Source: Actinophytocola oryzae
GTDB lineage: Bacteria > Actinomycetota > Actinomycetes > Mycobacteriales > Pseudonocardiaceae
DNA length: 64,000 bases
NCBI RefSeq assembly: GCF_004364325.1
Contig: NZ_SOCP01000014.1
Coordinates: 62,001-126,000, forward strand
Direction of reading: 5' to 3'
Under the pieces are notes generated by a model. The model ran no database searches. It saw only the letters and a list, made by a program, of their open reading frames with translations, and was not told where the DNA came from. Below are positions 9,415 to 17,843 of the stretch, one piece after another. The position numbers and the translations under genes were made by a program. Positions within the stretch are counted from its first letter, which is position 1, and every line of letters begins with the position of its first letter.

Positions 9415-9821
9415 GTCGTTTCTGGGGTGTCACGTCCCGGGGCAGTCGCACCGCCCGGACGCGGCACAGGCGAGGTGTGTCGCATCGGCACAGGTCCTGC
9501 CGGAGGCTCGCGGTTCGAGCCGTCGATCACGTCGGCGTTTGTTCGTTTGCGTCGGGTGCGCGGTGTCTTCCTGCTGGTCGACCAGCGGGTGAGGTCGGCA
9601 ACCGGCACGTCGGTGAACCTCGCGAGTTCGTCGATCTCGATGACTCCTCTGGCGGTCTCGAGGATGTCGCCGAGTTGGCGTTCGATGTCGGCCAGTTGTT
9701 CGGCGATGGCGTTTCGCCGCTGCGCGAGATCTCCGATCTGCTGGGCTGCGGCGGATCGTTTGGCACTGCGGACGGTGTCTGCCTCCTCGACGCGACGCAG
9801 AATCTCGTGTGTGGTGGCCAT
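9411..9821 (-). CDS. Small coiled-coil protein in Tad operon
   Basis: 136 residues. The first 60 are strongly helical and heptad-like (TVRSAKRSAAAQQIGDLAQR, ...QLADIERQLGDILETA). A short helix-turn-helix-like segment follows (DELARFTDVPVADLTRW), and the tail is basic and Pro-rich. No named family is recognised. It lies 12 bases after the TadG-like gene and overlaps the next gene by ATGA, so it belongs to the pilus operon. A possible role is a small DNA-binding or adaptor partner of the LysM-BTAD regulator. Confidence 0.65.
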   Translation of the reverse strand: MATTHEILRRVEEADTVRSAKRSAAAQQIGDLAQRRNAIAEQLADIERQLGDILETARGVIEIDELARFTDVPVADLTRWSTSRKTPRTRRKRTNADVIDGSNREPPAGPVPMRHTSPVPRPGGATAPGRDTPETT

Positions 9822-9833
9822 GAGTGCTCCTCT

Positions 9834-10244
9834 TTAGTCCTGTTGTGGGCGTGCGCTGCCGTCGCCGTGGACGGTCAGGCTGGTGATGCCGATCAGGCCG
9901 AGCAGTTGGGTGGGTTGGCTGGCCGTGATGGTGACGGTGACTGAGTCGCCGGCGACAGCGACGGTCCCCATCGCCCCTTGAGCAGCCAGGTGCGCCTGGG
10001 CGTTGTGTACCGCCTGATCGGGTACCAAGGTGATGGCGCCGGTGGCGCGGTAGGCGGTCAGGTCGAGTGCCTGGGCTCCGGCGCGGGCGGCGGCTTCTGC
10101 TTGGCCGTCGGCGCGGATCTTCGTCGCGAGTGCGAGGCCGCTATCGAGGACGAGGCCAGTGAGGACGATGAGCGCGAGGAGGAGTGTGGCGACGAACGCG
10201 GTGACGGTTCCGCGGTCGGCTGTCCGCCAATGGCGTGCGCTCAT
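9834..10244 (-). CDS. TadG/Rv3654-like pilus-locus membrane protein
   Basis: 136 residues from ATG 10244, chosen because GGGAGG precedes it and it overlaps the upstream stop by ATGA. The sequence begins with a basic stretch and DRGTVTAF, then a single hydrophobic helix (VATLLLALIVLTGLVLDSG). This is the arrangement of the TadE/G-like proteins found at the end of actinobacterial Tad loci. It lacks the Glu at +5 that prepilin peptidase substrates normally carry, as is usual for this member. A secretion-linked extracytoplasmic domain follows. Predicted as a minor pilin-like or assembly component. Confidence 0.75.
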   Translation of the reverse strand: MSARHWRTADRGTVTAFVATLLLALIVLTGLVLDSGLALATKIRADGQAEAAARAGAQALDLTAYRATGAITLVPDQAVHNAQAHLAAQGAMGTVAVAGDSVTVTITASQPTQLLGLIGITSLTVHGDGSARPQQD

Positions 10245-10660
10245 CTCGGTGCCTCCCGCCACGTGTCGATGGGTTCGATGGCGGTGGATGAGAGCCATGT
10301 CGTCGAGAGTGCGGGCAACACCGCATCGGTGAGGTCAACCAAACAGGCGACTGTCACCGTGATGGTGCTGGTCGCTATCAGGTCGTTGATGGTGCTACGG
10401 ACACGACGCGACTCGCAGACCACACCAGACTGAGCGAGCGCGGTATCTGCCGCGGACTGTGCGGCAGCGTCCGCTGCGCCGGCAGTGCGTTCCATGCTCG
10501 CGGCTCGTGCGGCCTGGTGAGCGACCGTGTCTAGCCGCAACCTGGCGGACACGCCTCGATGAACGACGACCGCCACGACGACGAGCAGCAGTACTAGAAG
10601 CGGTGTCAGCACGGTCATCTCGGCGGTCACCGATCCGCGGTCGGAACGCCACGTCATCAC
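10241..10660 (-). CDS. TadE-like minor pseudopilin
   Basis: 139 residues. The N-terminus WRSDRG-SVTAEM fits the prepilin-peptidase motif (Gly, then Glu at +5). It is followed by one hydrophobic helix (VLTPLLVLLLVVVAVVV) and an extracytoplasmic domain with two Cys. TadE-family proteins are processed minor pilins needed for Flp pilus assembly. It overlaps both neighbours by ATGA and is translated in series with the second TadE-like gene. Confidence 0.8.
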   Translation of the reverse strand: MMTWRSDRGSVTAEMTVLTPLLVLLLVVVAVVVHRGVSARLRLDTVAHQAARAASMERTAGAADAAAQSAADTALAQSGVVCESRRVRSTINDLIATSTITVTVACLVDLTDAVLPALSTTWLSSTAIEPIDTWREAPR

Positions 10661-11061
10661 TGAACTCCATCCACGAATCGCTCCACCGGGCCGGTGGCCA
10701 GTGCGTGGACCGGAAGCTCGAGGAACGGGATGACGGTGGAGGTCACGCCATCGAGGTCCACGGAGGCAGTGGCTGCGGTGCGGGTGGTGGTGACGTGTGT
10801 GTCTCGCAGTGGTCCCTGGCCGAGGCGCGTGAGGGTGTCCTCGGCGGCGCGGGTCCCCTTGGCTGCGGTGCCGTCGTTGATGCGTGCGGCGGCGAGGCCG
10901 TGTGCCGCGGCGGCCTGGGCTATGTGGGTCGCGTGAGACCAGAGTCCGAACTGGATGATGAGCAGTACGAGGAAGAGGATCGCCGGTGTCGCGATCACGA
11001 ACTCCGCGCTCGCCGATCCTCGATCGCCGGTCAGGTGTTGGCGGATGTGGGGGCGTTTCAT
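10657..11061 (-). CDS. TadE-like minor pseudopilin
   Basis: 134 residues with a textbook TadE start: GDRG-SASAEF (cleavage after Gly, Glu at +5), then the hydrophobic segment VIATPAILFLVLLIIQFGLW. The C-terminal part is a small Thr/Ala-rich external domain. It directly follows the pilin-like gene and overlaps the second TadE gene. Together with the latter it would form the minor pilin pair of the Flp pilus, matured by the A24 peptidase encoded at 21268. Confidence 0.83.
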   Translation of the reverse strand: MKRPHIRQHLTGDRGSASAEFVIATPAILFLVLLIIQFGLWSHATHIAQAAAAHGLAAARINDGTAAKGTRAAEDTLTRLGQGPLRDTHVTTTRTAATASVDLDGVTSTVIPFLELPVHALATGPVERFVDGVQ

Positions 11062-11062
11062 G

Positions 11063-11257
11063 TCACAGGCCCAGGTCGATGCTCTCGGCCTTGTTCGCGA
11101 CCTTGGCCGCGATGACCGCGAAGGTGGCGATGGCGATGAGAACCAGTAGCGCGATGCCGACTACTGCCTCGGTGGTGTAGCCGGCTTCTGGCTGCTCCTT
11201 CAACGATTCGATGCGCACGCGGACCAGGGTCCACAGCAGCGACAGGTACGTCCTCAT
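11063..11257 (-). CDS. Flp-type pilin-like small membrane protein
   Basis: 64 residues from ATG 11257, preceded by GGAGAG. An in-frame ATG at 11278 overlaps the tadC stop by ATGA and would add seven residues. A positively charged leader is followed by EAGYTTEAVVGIALLVLIAI and a hydrophobic helix, the size and layout of the major Flp pilin in actinobacterial Tad loci. The processing site is off consensus: Glu is at +4 after Gly, or +5 after Ala. Position between tadC and tadE is exactly where the pilin gene is expected. Confidence 0.75.
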   Translation of the reverse strand: MRTYLSLLWTLVRVRIESLKEQPEAGYTTEAVVGIALLVLIAIATFAVIAAKVANKAESIDLGL

Positions 11258-11274
11258 GGTTCTCTCCGATCTGG

Positions 11275-12147
11275 TCATAGTCCGTTGAGGACCTGGTGTG
11301 CGGCTGGGTAGGCGATGAAGATGAGGAAGCCGAGGAACAGCAGCACTATCGGTAGGCTCATCCGTTCGGTGGCGGACGCGGCGCGGCTCTCGGCGTCGTT
11401 GAGTTGTCGCGTCCGCAGTGAGGTGGCCTTGGCGCTGAGTGATTGCCGTACTCGCGCACCTTCGGTGCCTGCGAGGGACAGCGACGCGGCGACTTCGGGC
11501 AGTTCGGGGATGGTGAGTTCGTCGCCGAGCCGCCGTAGGGCGGTCCAGGGGGTGTCTCGTGTGAATCGGGCGGCTGCCAGGGCGCGTTGGAGTTGGGTGA
11601 ACGCCCAGCCGTGGCCGACCGCGACGGAGTCGTTCAGGGCGCTGTCGACGCCGGCGCCGCCGGCCAGTGAGATGACGACGAGGTCGATGTACGCGGACAG
11701 GGCGTGACGGAAGTCGGCCCGGCGTTGCCGTGCTGCTTGGCGAACACGAACATCTGGTAGCAAGAAGCCACCTGTAGCGCAGGCCAGCGCCAGCGCGGCC
11801 GGCACGTGTAGCCCTACGGCGATGCCAAGTACAGCGGCTGCGGTGACAGCCAGAATCGGTGCCGCTAGGCCGACCATCGCCAGCGCCAGTTTCTTGGCCA
11901 GGTGGTCGTCGACGCCGCGGCCGAGCACGGTTAGATCGCGGGTCAGTTTCGGCGAGGGCAGGCCAGCGGAGCGCAGCACCGCGACCGCGGAACCGATGAC
12001 TCGCCGTTTAGCCGGCGTGTCGGGGGTGGGCATCGTTGTGCCGCGTGCGATCGCCGTGCGGAGCGCGGGCCTCGGCGGCACCAGCCACACCGTCAGCGCC
12101 CACAGTCCGAGCCCAAGGCTGGCACCGATCCCCACGATGACGGTCAT
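11275..12147 (-). CDS. tadC: TadC, type II secretion F-family inner-membrane protein
   Basis: 290 residues. There are transmembrane helices at the N-terminus, near 85-130, and at the C-terminus (LPIVLLFLGFLIFIAYPAA). Between them is the T2SS-F cytoplasmic domain (FRHALSAYIDLVVISLAGG, GVDSAL, LSLAGTEGARVRQSLSAKA). TadC pairs with TadB to form the membrane platform of the Tad pilus machine driven by TadA. ATGA overlaps both with tadB upstream and with the alternative pilin start downstream. Confidence 0.88.
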   Translation of the reverse strand: MTVIVGIGASLGLGLWALTVWLVPPRPALRTAIARGTTMPTPDTPAKRRVIGSAVAVLRSAGLPSPKLTRDLTVLGRGVDDHLAKKLALAMVGLAAPILAVTAAAVLGIAVGLHVPAALALACATGGFLLPDVRVRQAARQRRADFRHALSAYIDLVVISLAGGAGVDSALNDSVAVGHGWAFTQLQRALAAARFTRDTPWTALRRLGDELTIPELPEVAASLSLAGTEGARVRQSLSAKATSLRTRQLNDAESRAASATERMSLPIVLLFLGFLIFIAYPAAHQVLNGL

Positions 12148-12998
12148 AGCGAAATGTCCTTGTTATCGACTCGAGCGAGTACGCGGCCCGGCTCGGTCAG
12201 TGCGGCGATCCGGACCAGCCACGCGAACGCGCAGGCGAACAGAGTGCCGGTCGCGAGGAGCACCAGTTGGCCGATGGCTGTGTCGTACGCGGCGAGGTAC
12301 TCGCGGTTCAGCACGGTCAGCACTGCGGCGAAGGCGAGGGTGGTTCCGACGACGATGCGCACGGTGGTGCGTGTGCGCGATCGGCTGGCCTCGACCCGCA
12401 TCCGCATCGCGGCCTGGTTCCGGGCGGTGATCGCGAGGGAGCCGAGTAGCTCGCCGAGTTGGCGGGCCTGTTGGGTGGCCGCGAGCAGCAGGGAGGACAC
12501 GACCAGGTCGGCGGTGGGATCGGCCAGGTCGTCGGCGAGGTACCGCAGGCTCGGCGCCAGCGCCTCGCCTCCTTCGAGCCGGTTGGCGAGAGCGGTGACC
12601 TCGTGGCTGATCGCCGTGGGAGCGATCGGTGCGCTGGCCAGAATGGCCTGCTCGAGTCCCGCGGCGGCGAGAGTGTCGCGGAGCATCTCGGTCCAGGTCG
12701 CGATCGCTTCGATGCGCGCGACGCGCGTGGCGTGTGCTGTGTCTCGGCCGAGTAGCCGGGGCAGCGACCACACTCCCGCGGCGATGAGTGGCACGCTGGC
12801 GACCCAGCCGGTCAGTACCCCGCCGGCGACGCCTGCTCCCGCCGCGATGGTGCCACGGATGACCAGTGGTTCACTCGGCCGCCACCACGTCGGACGCGGT
12901 CGTCGGTGCGTTGCAGTCCGCCATCCGGTGATGACGAGCCAGAGCCCGATGCCTACACCGGCACCCACCGCGACGAACACGGATGTCGTGGTGGTCAT
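12144..12998 (-). CDS. tadB: TadB, type II secretion F-family inner-membrane protein
   Basis: 284 residues with N-terminal helices (VFVAVGAGVGIGLWLVITG, then TIAAGAGVAGGVLTGWV), a central T2SS-F domain (ATWTEMLRDTLAAAGLEQAI, ALANRLEGGEALAPSLRYLA) and two C-terminal helices. It is one half of the TadB/TadC platform. The start overlaps the tadA stop and the stop overlaps the tadC start, so the three are translated in series. Confidence 0.88.
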   Translation of the reverse strand: MTTTTSVFVAVGAGVGIGLWLVITGWRTATHRRPRPTWWRPSEPLVIRGTIAAGAGVAGGVLTGWVASVPLIAAGVWSLPRLLGRDTAHATRVARIEAIATWTEMLRDTLAAAGLEQAILASAPIAPTAISHEVTALANRLEGGEALAPSLRYLADDLADPTADLVVSSLLLAATQQARQLGELLGSLAITARNQAAMRMRVEASRSRTRTTVRIVVGTTLAFAAVLTVLNREYLAAYDTAIGQLVLLATGTLFACAFAWLVRIAALTEPGRVLARVDNKDISL

Positions 12999-14371
12999 CG
13001 GCTCTCGCCCCGTCGCCAGTTCGAGTTCTCGAGCATGAGTGGGTCGAATCCCACGTCGCTGAGCAGTTCGGCGGTGTCCCTGCGCAGGGCTCCGGGGACT
13101 GGGGTCGCGCGCCTGTCCGGGCCGGGGCGGTAGACCTCGTTGGAGATCACCTGGATGCCCTCGGCGCCGACGACTTCGCGGACGGACGAGACGACCCGGG
13201 TGACGCCATCGGTGGCACGGACGATGTGGACGACGAAGTGCACCGCGCTGACGATCATCAAGTTGGTCGCCTCGTGCGGCAGTCGTTCAGGGCCTTGGGC
13301 GGCGTAGGACGCGAGCCGGTTGAACGCGATCTGGGAGGACGAGGCGTGCAGGGTGGCCATGCTGCCGTCGTTGCCCTGGCTCATGGCGTTGCACATCGGC
13401 ACGACCTCAGGCCCGCGGATCTCCCCGACGATGACCCGGTCCGGGGTCATCCGCAGCGCCCACCGGACGAGCTCGGACTGGGTGACCTCGCCCTCGCCCT
13501 CAATGTTGGCCTCGCGGGCCTGCAGAGCGACGACGTCGGGGTGTGCGATGGGGTCGTGGCCGAGGTGGAGTTCGTGGACGTCCTCGATCGTAACGATGCG
13601 TTCCGCGGGCTCGAACTCGCTCGCCAGCGCACGCAGCAAGGTGGTCTTGCCGACGCCGGTCCCGCCGGTGATGAGGATGTTGCGGCGTGCCCGCACCAGC
13701 GCGGTGAGGAACACGCGTAGTCCGATGTCGACGGTGCCGGTCTCGACCAGGTCGGCGAGTGTGGCAGCGCGGAACCGGTGTCGGCGGATCGACAACGCTG
13801 GCCGCCCGGCCGCGGTCAGGGCCATGACCGCGAACAGGCGCTCGCCGGCCGGAAGTTGCACATTCACGGCCGGGCTGCCGCGGTCGAACCGTCGTTCTTC
13901 TGTGGACGCTCGGGCGGCGAGTGTGCGGACGAGGTCGACGAGCTCGGCGTCAGAGGTGGCGACTGGTGCGAGTTGTGCTCGGCGTCCGTTGTCGTACTGG
14001 ACGAACACGCGGTCGTGACCGTTGATATTGATCGTTTCAATTGTTGGGTCGTCGAGAAGTGGTTGCAGGCCCGCGAGTCCGAAGACTTCGTTGAGGACCT
14101 CGATCACCGTGTGAGCTTCGGTGTTCGGGGACAGGAGCGAACGGTTGGCTCGCAGTTCTTCCTCGTTGTGTGAGGTGATCGCGGCGTCGATGATGCCGCT
14201 GGCGAGTTCGCGCCGCATCGACGGAGTGAGCGGGGGGCCGTCGCCACGATGCTCGTCGACGCGTCGGGGCAGTTCGACGGCGAGGACGTCGCGCAGCCGT
14301 GAACGGAGCCGGGTGACGGCACTGTCTGTTGCCGAACCGAGTTGGTCCGGCAGTGTCGCGGAATTCATCAT
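12995..14371 (-). CDS. tadA: TadA/CpaF-type secretion ATPase
   Basis: 458 residues from the ATG pair at 14371/14368, preceded by GAGGAG; the open frame extends about 100 codons upstream without coding character. This is the hexameric ATPase that powers Flp pilus assembly. Motifs: a conserved N-terminal segment GLAGLQPLLDDPTIETININ, the Walker A motif ITGGTGVGKTTLLRAL at about 272, an Asp/His box (TIEDVHELHLGH), and the Walker B region (RMTPDRVIVGEIRGPEVVPM), followed by GNDGSMATLHAS. All catalytic motifs appear intact. Confidence 0.92.
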   Translation of the reverse strand: MMNSATLPDQLGSATDSAVTRLRSRLRDVLAVELPRRVDEHRGDGPPLTPSMRRELASGIIDAAITSHNEEELRANRSLLSPNTEAHTVIEVLNEVFGLAGLQPLLDDPTIETININGHDRVFVQYDNGRRAQLAPVATSDAELVDLVRTLAARASTEERRFDRGSPAVNVQLPAGERLFAVMALTAAGRPALSIRRHRFRAATLADLVETGTVDIGLRVFLTALVRARRNILITGGTGVGKTTLLRALASEFEPAERIVTIEDVHELHLGHDPIAHPDVVALQAREANIEGEGEVTQSELVRWALRMTPDRVIVGEIRGPEVVPMCNAMSQGNDGSMATLHASSSQIAFNRLASYAAQGPERLPHEATNLMIVSAVHFVVHIVRATDGVTRVVSSVREVVGAEGIQVISNEVYRPGPDRRATPVPGALRRDTAELLSDVGFDPLMLENSNWRRGESR

Positions 14372-14381
14372 GGCTGTCTCC

Positions 14382-15236
14382 TCACAGCTCCTGCCCGTTG
14401 CCGGGCGTCGGGTTGGTTGTGGCGGGGGAGATGAGCGGCGCCAGTCCAGGAAGGTCAGTCGGTGAGACCCGCCGTTCGACGGGCGTGGGCTGGGTACGAG
14501 GTCGGTCGGCTGGCGGTGTGAGCAGCACGTTGGCGACGGTGAGTGCGGCACGGCCGATCCGGGATCGATGTGGGCTGCGGCGACTGCCTTGATGTGGGTC
14601 CGCGTAGCCGGCCAGTGCGCGTGCGCCAGCCGGATCGTGCGGGACGCTGCCGGCGACCGGTATCCCCAGTTCATGGGTGATCTCGGTCGGCGAGTGCCCA
14701 GCGCCCGCCAGGAGTAGTCGAGGACGCAGAGACCAGAGGTCGACCATGGTGAGCGCGGCGGCGAGTTGGCCGAGGTCGTCCGCGCGCGGACGGGTCAGCA
14801 GCAGGACGTGGTCGGCCTCGCGGGCGATCGCCATGGCGGGCGAGTCGGGGGTGAGTCGACCGCAGTCGGCGATGACCGCGGTGTTCGGGAGGGCGGCGGC
14901 GCGGAGCGCTGACGTGGGGTGGCTTGCCAGCAGGGCGGCGAGTGCGGCGTGGGTGAACTGGGCGCCCTCGGGTGCGCACACGACCGGGAGTCCGTTGGGC
15001 AGTTGCTGGACGTGCGACCACAGCAGGTGCGGATGGCCGTCGCGGCGGGTAGCGGCGGTGAGGCTGGCCAGTCCAGGGGTTTGGGCAAGGCGGAATCGTG
15101 CCGCGATGCTGCCGCCGGACGGGTCGCATTCGACGAGGACCGACCGCATGGGGTGGGGCCAGCGTGCGGCGAGTGCCAGCGACCAGGTGGTCACTCCGGG
15201 CGCGTTCTTCAGCGAGCCGATCGCGATCAGCATCAT
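14382..15236 (-). CDS. tadZ: TadZ/CpaE-like ParA-type ATPase
   Basis: 284 residues from ATG 15236, which overlaps the upstream stop by ATGA. It starts with a beta-strand and a degenerate ParA/MinD P-loop (IAIGSLKNAPGVTTWSLALA), then VLVECDPSGGSIAARF, where Asp is in switch I, and VIADCGRL. TadZ proteins position the Tad machine at the cell pole. It directly precedes tadA. The C-terminal 70 residues are Pro/Arg-rich. Confidence 0.8.
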   Translation of the reverse strand: MMLIAIGSLKNAPGVTTWSLALAARWPHPMRSVLVECDPSGGSIAARFRLAQTPGLASLTAATRRDGHPHLLWSHVQQLPNGLPVVCAPEGAQFTHAALAALLASHPTSALRAAALPNTAVIADCGRLTPDSPAMAIAREADHVLLLTRPRADDLGQLAAALTMVDLWSLRPRLLLAGAGHSPTEITHELGIPVAGSVPHDPAGARALAGYADPHQGSRRSPHRSRIGRAALTVANVLLTPPADRPRTQPTPVERRVSPTDLPGLAPLISPATTNPTPGNGQEL

Positions 15237-15907
15237 CGACCGCCTTCGGCGACGAGCACGAGCGACAGCCGCCCGACTGGGGAGGCCGCGACCCGACGAG
15301 CGTCGTCCTCGGCCAGCAGCACGGACACCACGAGCGCCCGCTCCGTGGCCGGACGGGAAACCCCTGTCACCACCGCCGGCCATCCCGACTCGAGCGCCAC
15401 GTCATCCGATGAGCCGGACTCGGTGTTGGGATCGGCGGACAACACGACCACCACGTGGGTCCCCTGGGTCACCTCTGGCGGCACCTGCCCGGGCTCGAGG
15501 GCAAGAGCGGCGATCGCGTCTCCGGGTTTGGGGATCATGCTGGTGCCGAGCGCGGCGCGTGGCAGGAGCACGCCGGCGGGCAGTGATGCCGCGGCAAGTT
15601 GGCCAACGACTGAGGCAGCGTCCGTCGCCGGGATGGCGTCGACGGCTCCATCGAGCGCGACGCTGACCTCACGTAGGTCAGCGCTCGCGATCGGCTGCCC
15701 GACGGTCACTGACCTGGTCAACGCCAGGACAAGGCTGCGTTCCCCGGTCGTGATGGACCAGAGCACAGCGCCCGCGATGGACGCGGTGACCAGCAGGACA
15801 CCGAGCACGAGATGCGGCACCGACCGACGCGCGGCCCACACGTGTGACCGCTTGGTCTGAGGTCGTTCGGGTGGAGCGTGACCGGGAACGGGCGTGGTTG
15901 TCGACAT
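15233..15907 (-). CDS. CpaB/RcpC-like SAF-domain protein
   Basis: 224 residues: a basic cytoplasmic tail, one transmembrane helix (VPHLVLGVLLVTASIAGAV), then a SAF domain (VGQPIASADLREVSV ... LPAGVLLPRAAL) and a periplasmic domain. CpaB/RcpC proteins are envelope components of Flp pilus machines. Stop and start overlap with tadZ (ATGA). Position as first core gene of the operon agrees. Confidence 0.8.
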   Translation of the reverse strand: MSTTTPVPGHAPPERPQTKRSHVWAARRSVPHLVLGVLLVTASIAGAVLWSITTGERSLVLALTRSVTVGQPIASADLREVSVALDGAVDAIPATDAASVVGQLAAASLPAGVLLPRAALGTSMIPKPGDAIAALALEPGQVPPEVTQGTHVVVVLSADPNTESGSSDDVALESGWPAVVTGVSRPATERALVVSVLLAEDDARRVAASPVGRLSLVLVAEGGR

Positions 15908-15948
15908 GCGTGTTCTCCAGAAGTGGCGATAGGTGAACGAGGCCGAAG

Positions 15949-16770
15949 TCAGCGGGTCGGCGGTGCGATGTTCAGCGCTTGAGACTCGCGCACCCGGAAG
16001 GCCGTGGTGCCGGTCGTGGTCAACTCGGGCAGCGCGCCGGCCTGCCCGCCACCGGTCCAGGTGACGGCCCAGTGGATGGTGACGATGACTGGGAACGTCG
16101 AGTGCCCTGAGGAGCGGCGGTAAGTGTGTCCGCAGGTCGGGGATTCCGACCGCGGGTCAGTGTCGCGGTCGTAGGTACTGCCCGGGCCGGCGCACTCGAC
16201 GGTGGTGTCGTCACCCACTACCCAGGTGACCGAGGTCGGTGATGCCGTCGCGGTCACCGTCACTCCGGGAACAGACGCGGAGGCGGACACGGGCCGCCAT
16301 GCGCTGGTCAGATAGAGCCAGGTGGGCAAATTGACGAGCTGGTCCCCCGCCGGGTTCGCGGCCGGTCTCGGACGCGGTGGCCGGAGTTGGTTGCGGGCAA
16401 GCCGGGCCACCTCACCGGGCGTGAGCGCGGCAATGGGGGTCGGTGTGATGATCGCGCCGGTGAGCTCGCACAAGCCCTCGTACCAGAACGACGGTGGCCA
16501 CGAGTCGGCGTTCGGGTGGCCCTGGAACGGGCTGGGCTGGTACACGCAGGTGGGTTGCGCGCTGTCCTGGCCAGGGCTGCCTGCTGGCGCGTCGGCTGGG
16601 GTCGGCACCGAGTTCGGTCGGCTGGCTGAGCCGACTTCGACGTCGCATTGGGGTGAGGGGAGCTGGTCGCACTCGACAGTGCCCCACCCGTCGTCGGCGG
16701 CCGCGGCGACGGTGCTGGCACAAAGGACGAGAACCACGAGGATCGACATCCTCGCCGGTCGGGTCAGCAT
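15949..16770 (-). CDS. Secreted protein of the Tad locus, function unknown
   Basis: 273 residues with a signal peptide (MSILVVLVLCASTVAAAADD) and then a Pro/Ser-rich exported protein with several Cys pairs (GTVECDQLPSPQCDV, PTCVYQPSPF, SPTCGHTYRRSSG) and a hydrophilic C-terminus. No domain is recognised. Similar Cys-containing exported proteins occur beside actinobacterial Tad genes, and it overlaps the lipoprotein gene by seven bases. It may be a surface or pilus-associated factor. Confidence 0.7.
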   Translation of the reverse strand: MLTRPARMSILVVLVLCASTVAAAADDGWGTVECDQLPSPQCDVEVGSASRPNSVPTPADAPAGSPGQDSAQPTCVYQPSPFQGHPNADSWPPSFWYEGLCELTGAIITPTPIAALTPGEVARLARNQLRPPRPRPAANPAGDQLVNLPTWLYLTSAWRPVSASASVPGVTVTATASPTSVTWVVGDDTTVECAGPGSTYDRDTDPRSESPTCGHTYRRSSGHSTFPVIVTIHWAVTWTGGGQAGALPELTTTGTTAFRVRESQALNIAPPTR

Positions 16771-17354
16771 GAGCCGAGCTCCTGCACCGCGAAATCGGAC
16801 ACCATCCAGGCGCCGTTGTCCTGTTTGTCGACCACGGCGGTGATCGCCCGTCGGCCGCCAGGATCGTCATCGACCAACTGCCCGGTGGTCGCGTCGTATT
16901 TGAGCCAACTGGTCGAGTCGCCGCAGTCCGTGATCCGCACGCGGGTCGGCTTGTCGGTTGGCTCGACGCCGGCCACGGAAGGCGAGAGGGCCGGGCGGCC
17001 TCGGCTGACCCAGCCGTTCGTGTGGTCGAGGTAGATGCCGCGCGAGATCGTGGAGAGCGCGGTGCCGGTCGCGTGCTGGCTCAGACGCGGCGACCGCCAG
17101 TCCGCGGTCTCCGCGACGTCCGCCATGGTCATCCACATCGCCGTGTACGACTCGACCGCCGTGCGACTGGCGAGTTCGGCTGCCGACACTCCCATCGGCG
17201 CCTTGGGCCGGAGTGTCGAGAGCGGCGTCGTGCTGGACGGCGCGACGATGGCGGGGTCCGAGGTGCAGGCGGTGATCGTCACGAGCGCGACTGCGACACA
17301 GCCGACGTGCATCCGGCGGATTCGCGGCCACGCTTGAGTGAATCTGGCGGTCAT
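16764..17354 (-). CDS. Putative lipoprotein, first gene of the Tad operon
   Basis: 196 residues. Signal peptide with a lipobox near residue 30 (VALVTITAC, Cys anchored). The mature part has a fold reminiscent of small NTF2-like envelope proteins (AVESYTAMWMTMADVAETAD ... LDHTNGWVSRG ... VVDKQDNGAWMVSDFAVQEL), but this is not certain. It starts the leftward operon at 17354, so the Tad promoter should lie in 17355-17500. Confidence 0.72.
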   Translation of the reverse strand: MTARFTQAWPRIRRMHVGCVAVALVTITACTSDPAIVAPSSTTPLSTLRPKAPMGVSAAELASRTAVESYTAMWMTMADVAETADWRSPRLSQHATGTALSTISRGIYLDHTNGWVSRGRPALSPSVAGVEPTDKPTRVRITDCGDSTSWLKYDATTGQLVDDDPGGRRAITAVVDKQDNGAWMVSDFAVQELGSC

Positions 17355-17843
17355 GGTGTCCCCTGTCGATGTGAACGTCGATGGACGAGTTCGGGACGGC
17401 GTCCTGGTCCGACATCTACCCGACGGTCTTCGGGAAACCGCAAGGTTGCGAGTCGCCCTACCTCGCGGTATGTCGCCCTCAGCTGGGGATTCACGTCGAA
17501 ATTTCTCTTGTGAAACCTCTACACGAGACAGTGAGCAAGCGCGGGCTCATGATGAGCCGACGTTCCAAGGGGGACGCCACTGGCAACTCGTTGCCGAAGC
17601 AGCGATGCACGGTAGGTGACCTACTTCAGCCACAGGTAGCACGATCGGGTGGATATCGTCCCGCAAGTCCACAACGGAATGTGACTCACCACTACCGCGC
17701 CCAGTACACCAAGGCATGAGTAATTTTGCTCGTATCTAAACTTGAGTAACGATCGAATCCGTTCCGGATGGCTACTATCCGTTCACAGGTACAGACTCGA
17801 CACCGGGTCGAATCGGGCGGCGAACCACTGCGTCGGGGGATGC
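17355..17843. other. Divergent promoter region between Tad operon and MFS gene
   Basis: About 490 bases between two divergently oriented transcription units. I see no supported gene; the longest frame (17381-17719) lacks a ribosome site and coding character. It should contain both promoters, with an AT-rich patch near 17715-17750, but I cannot assign -10/-35 elements with confidence. Confidence 0.45.
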
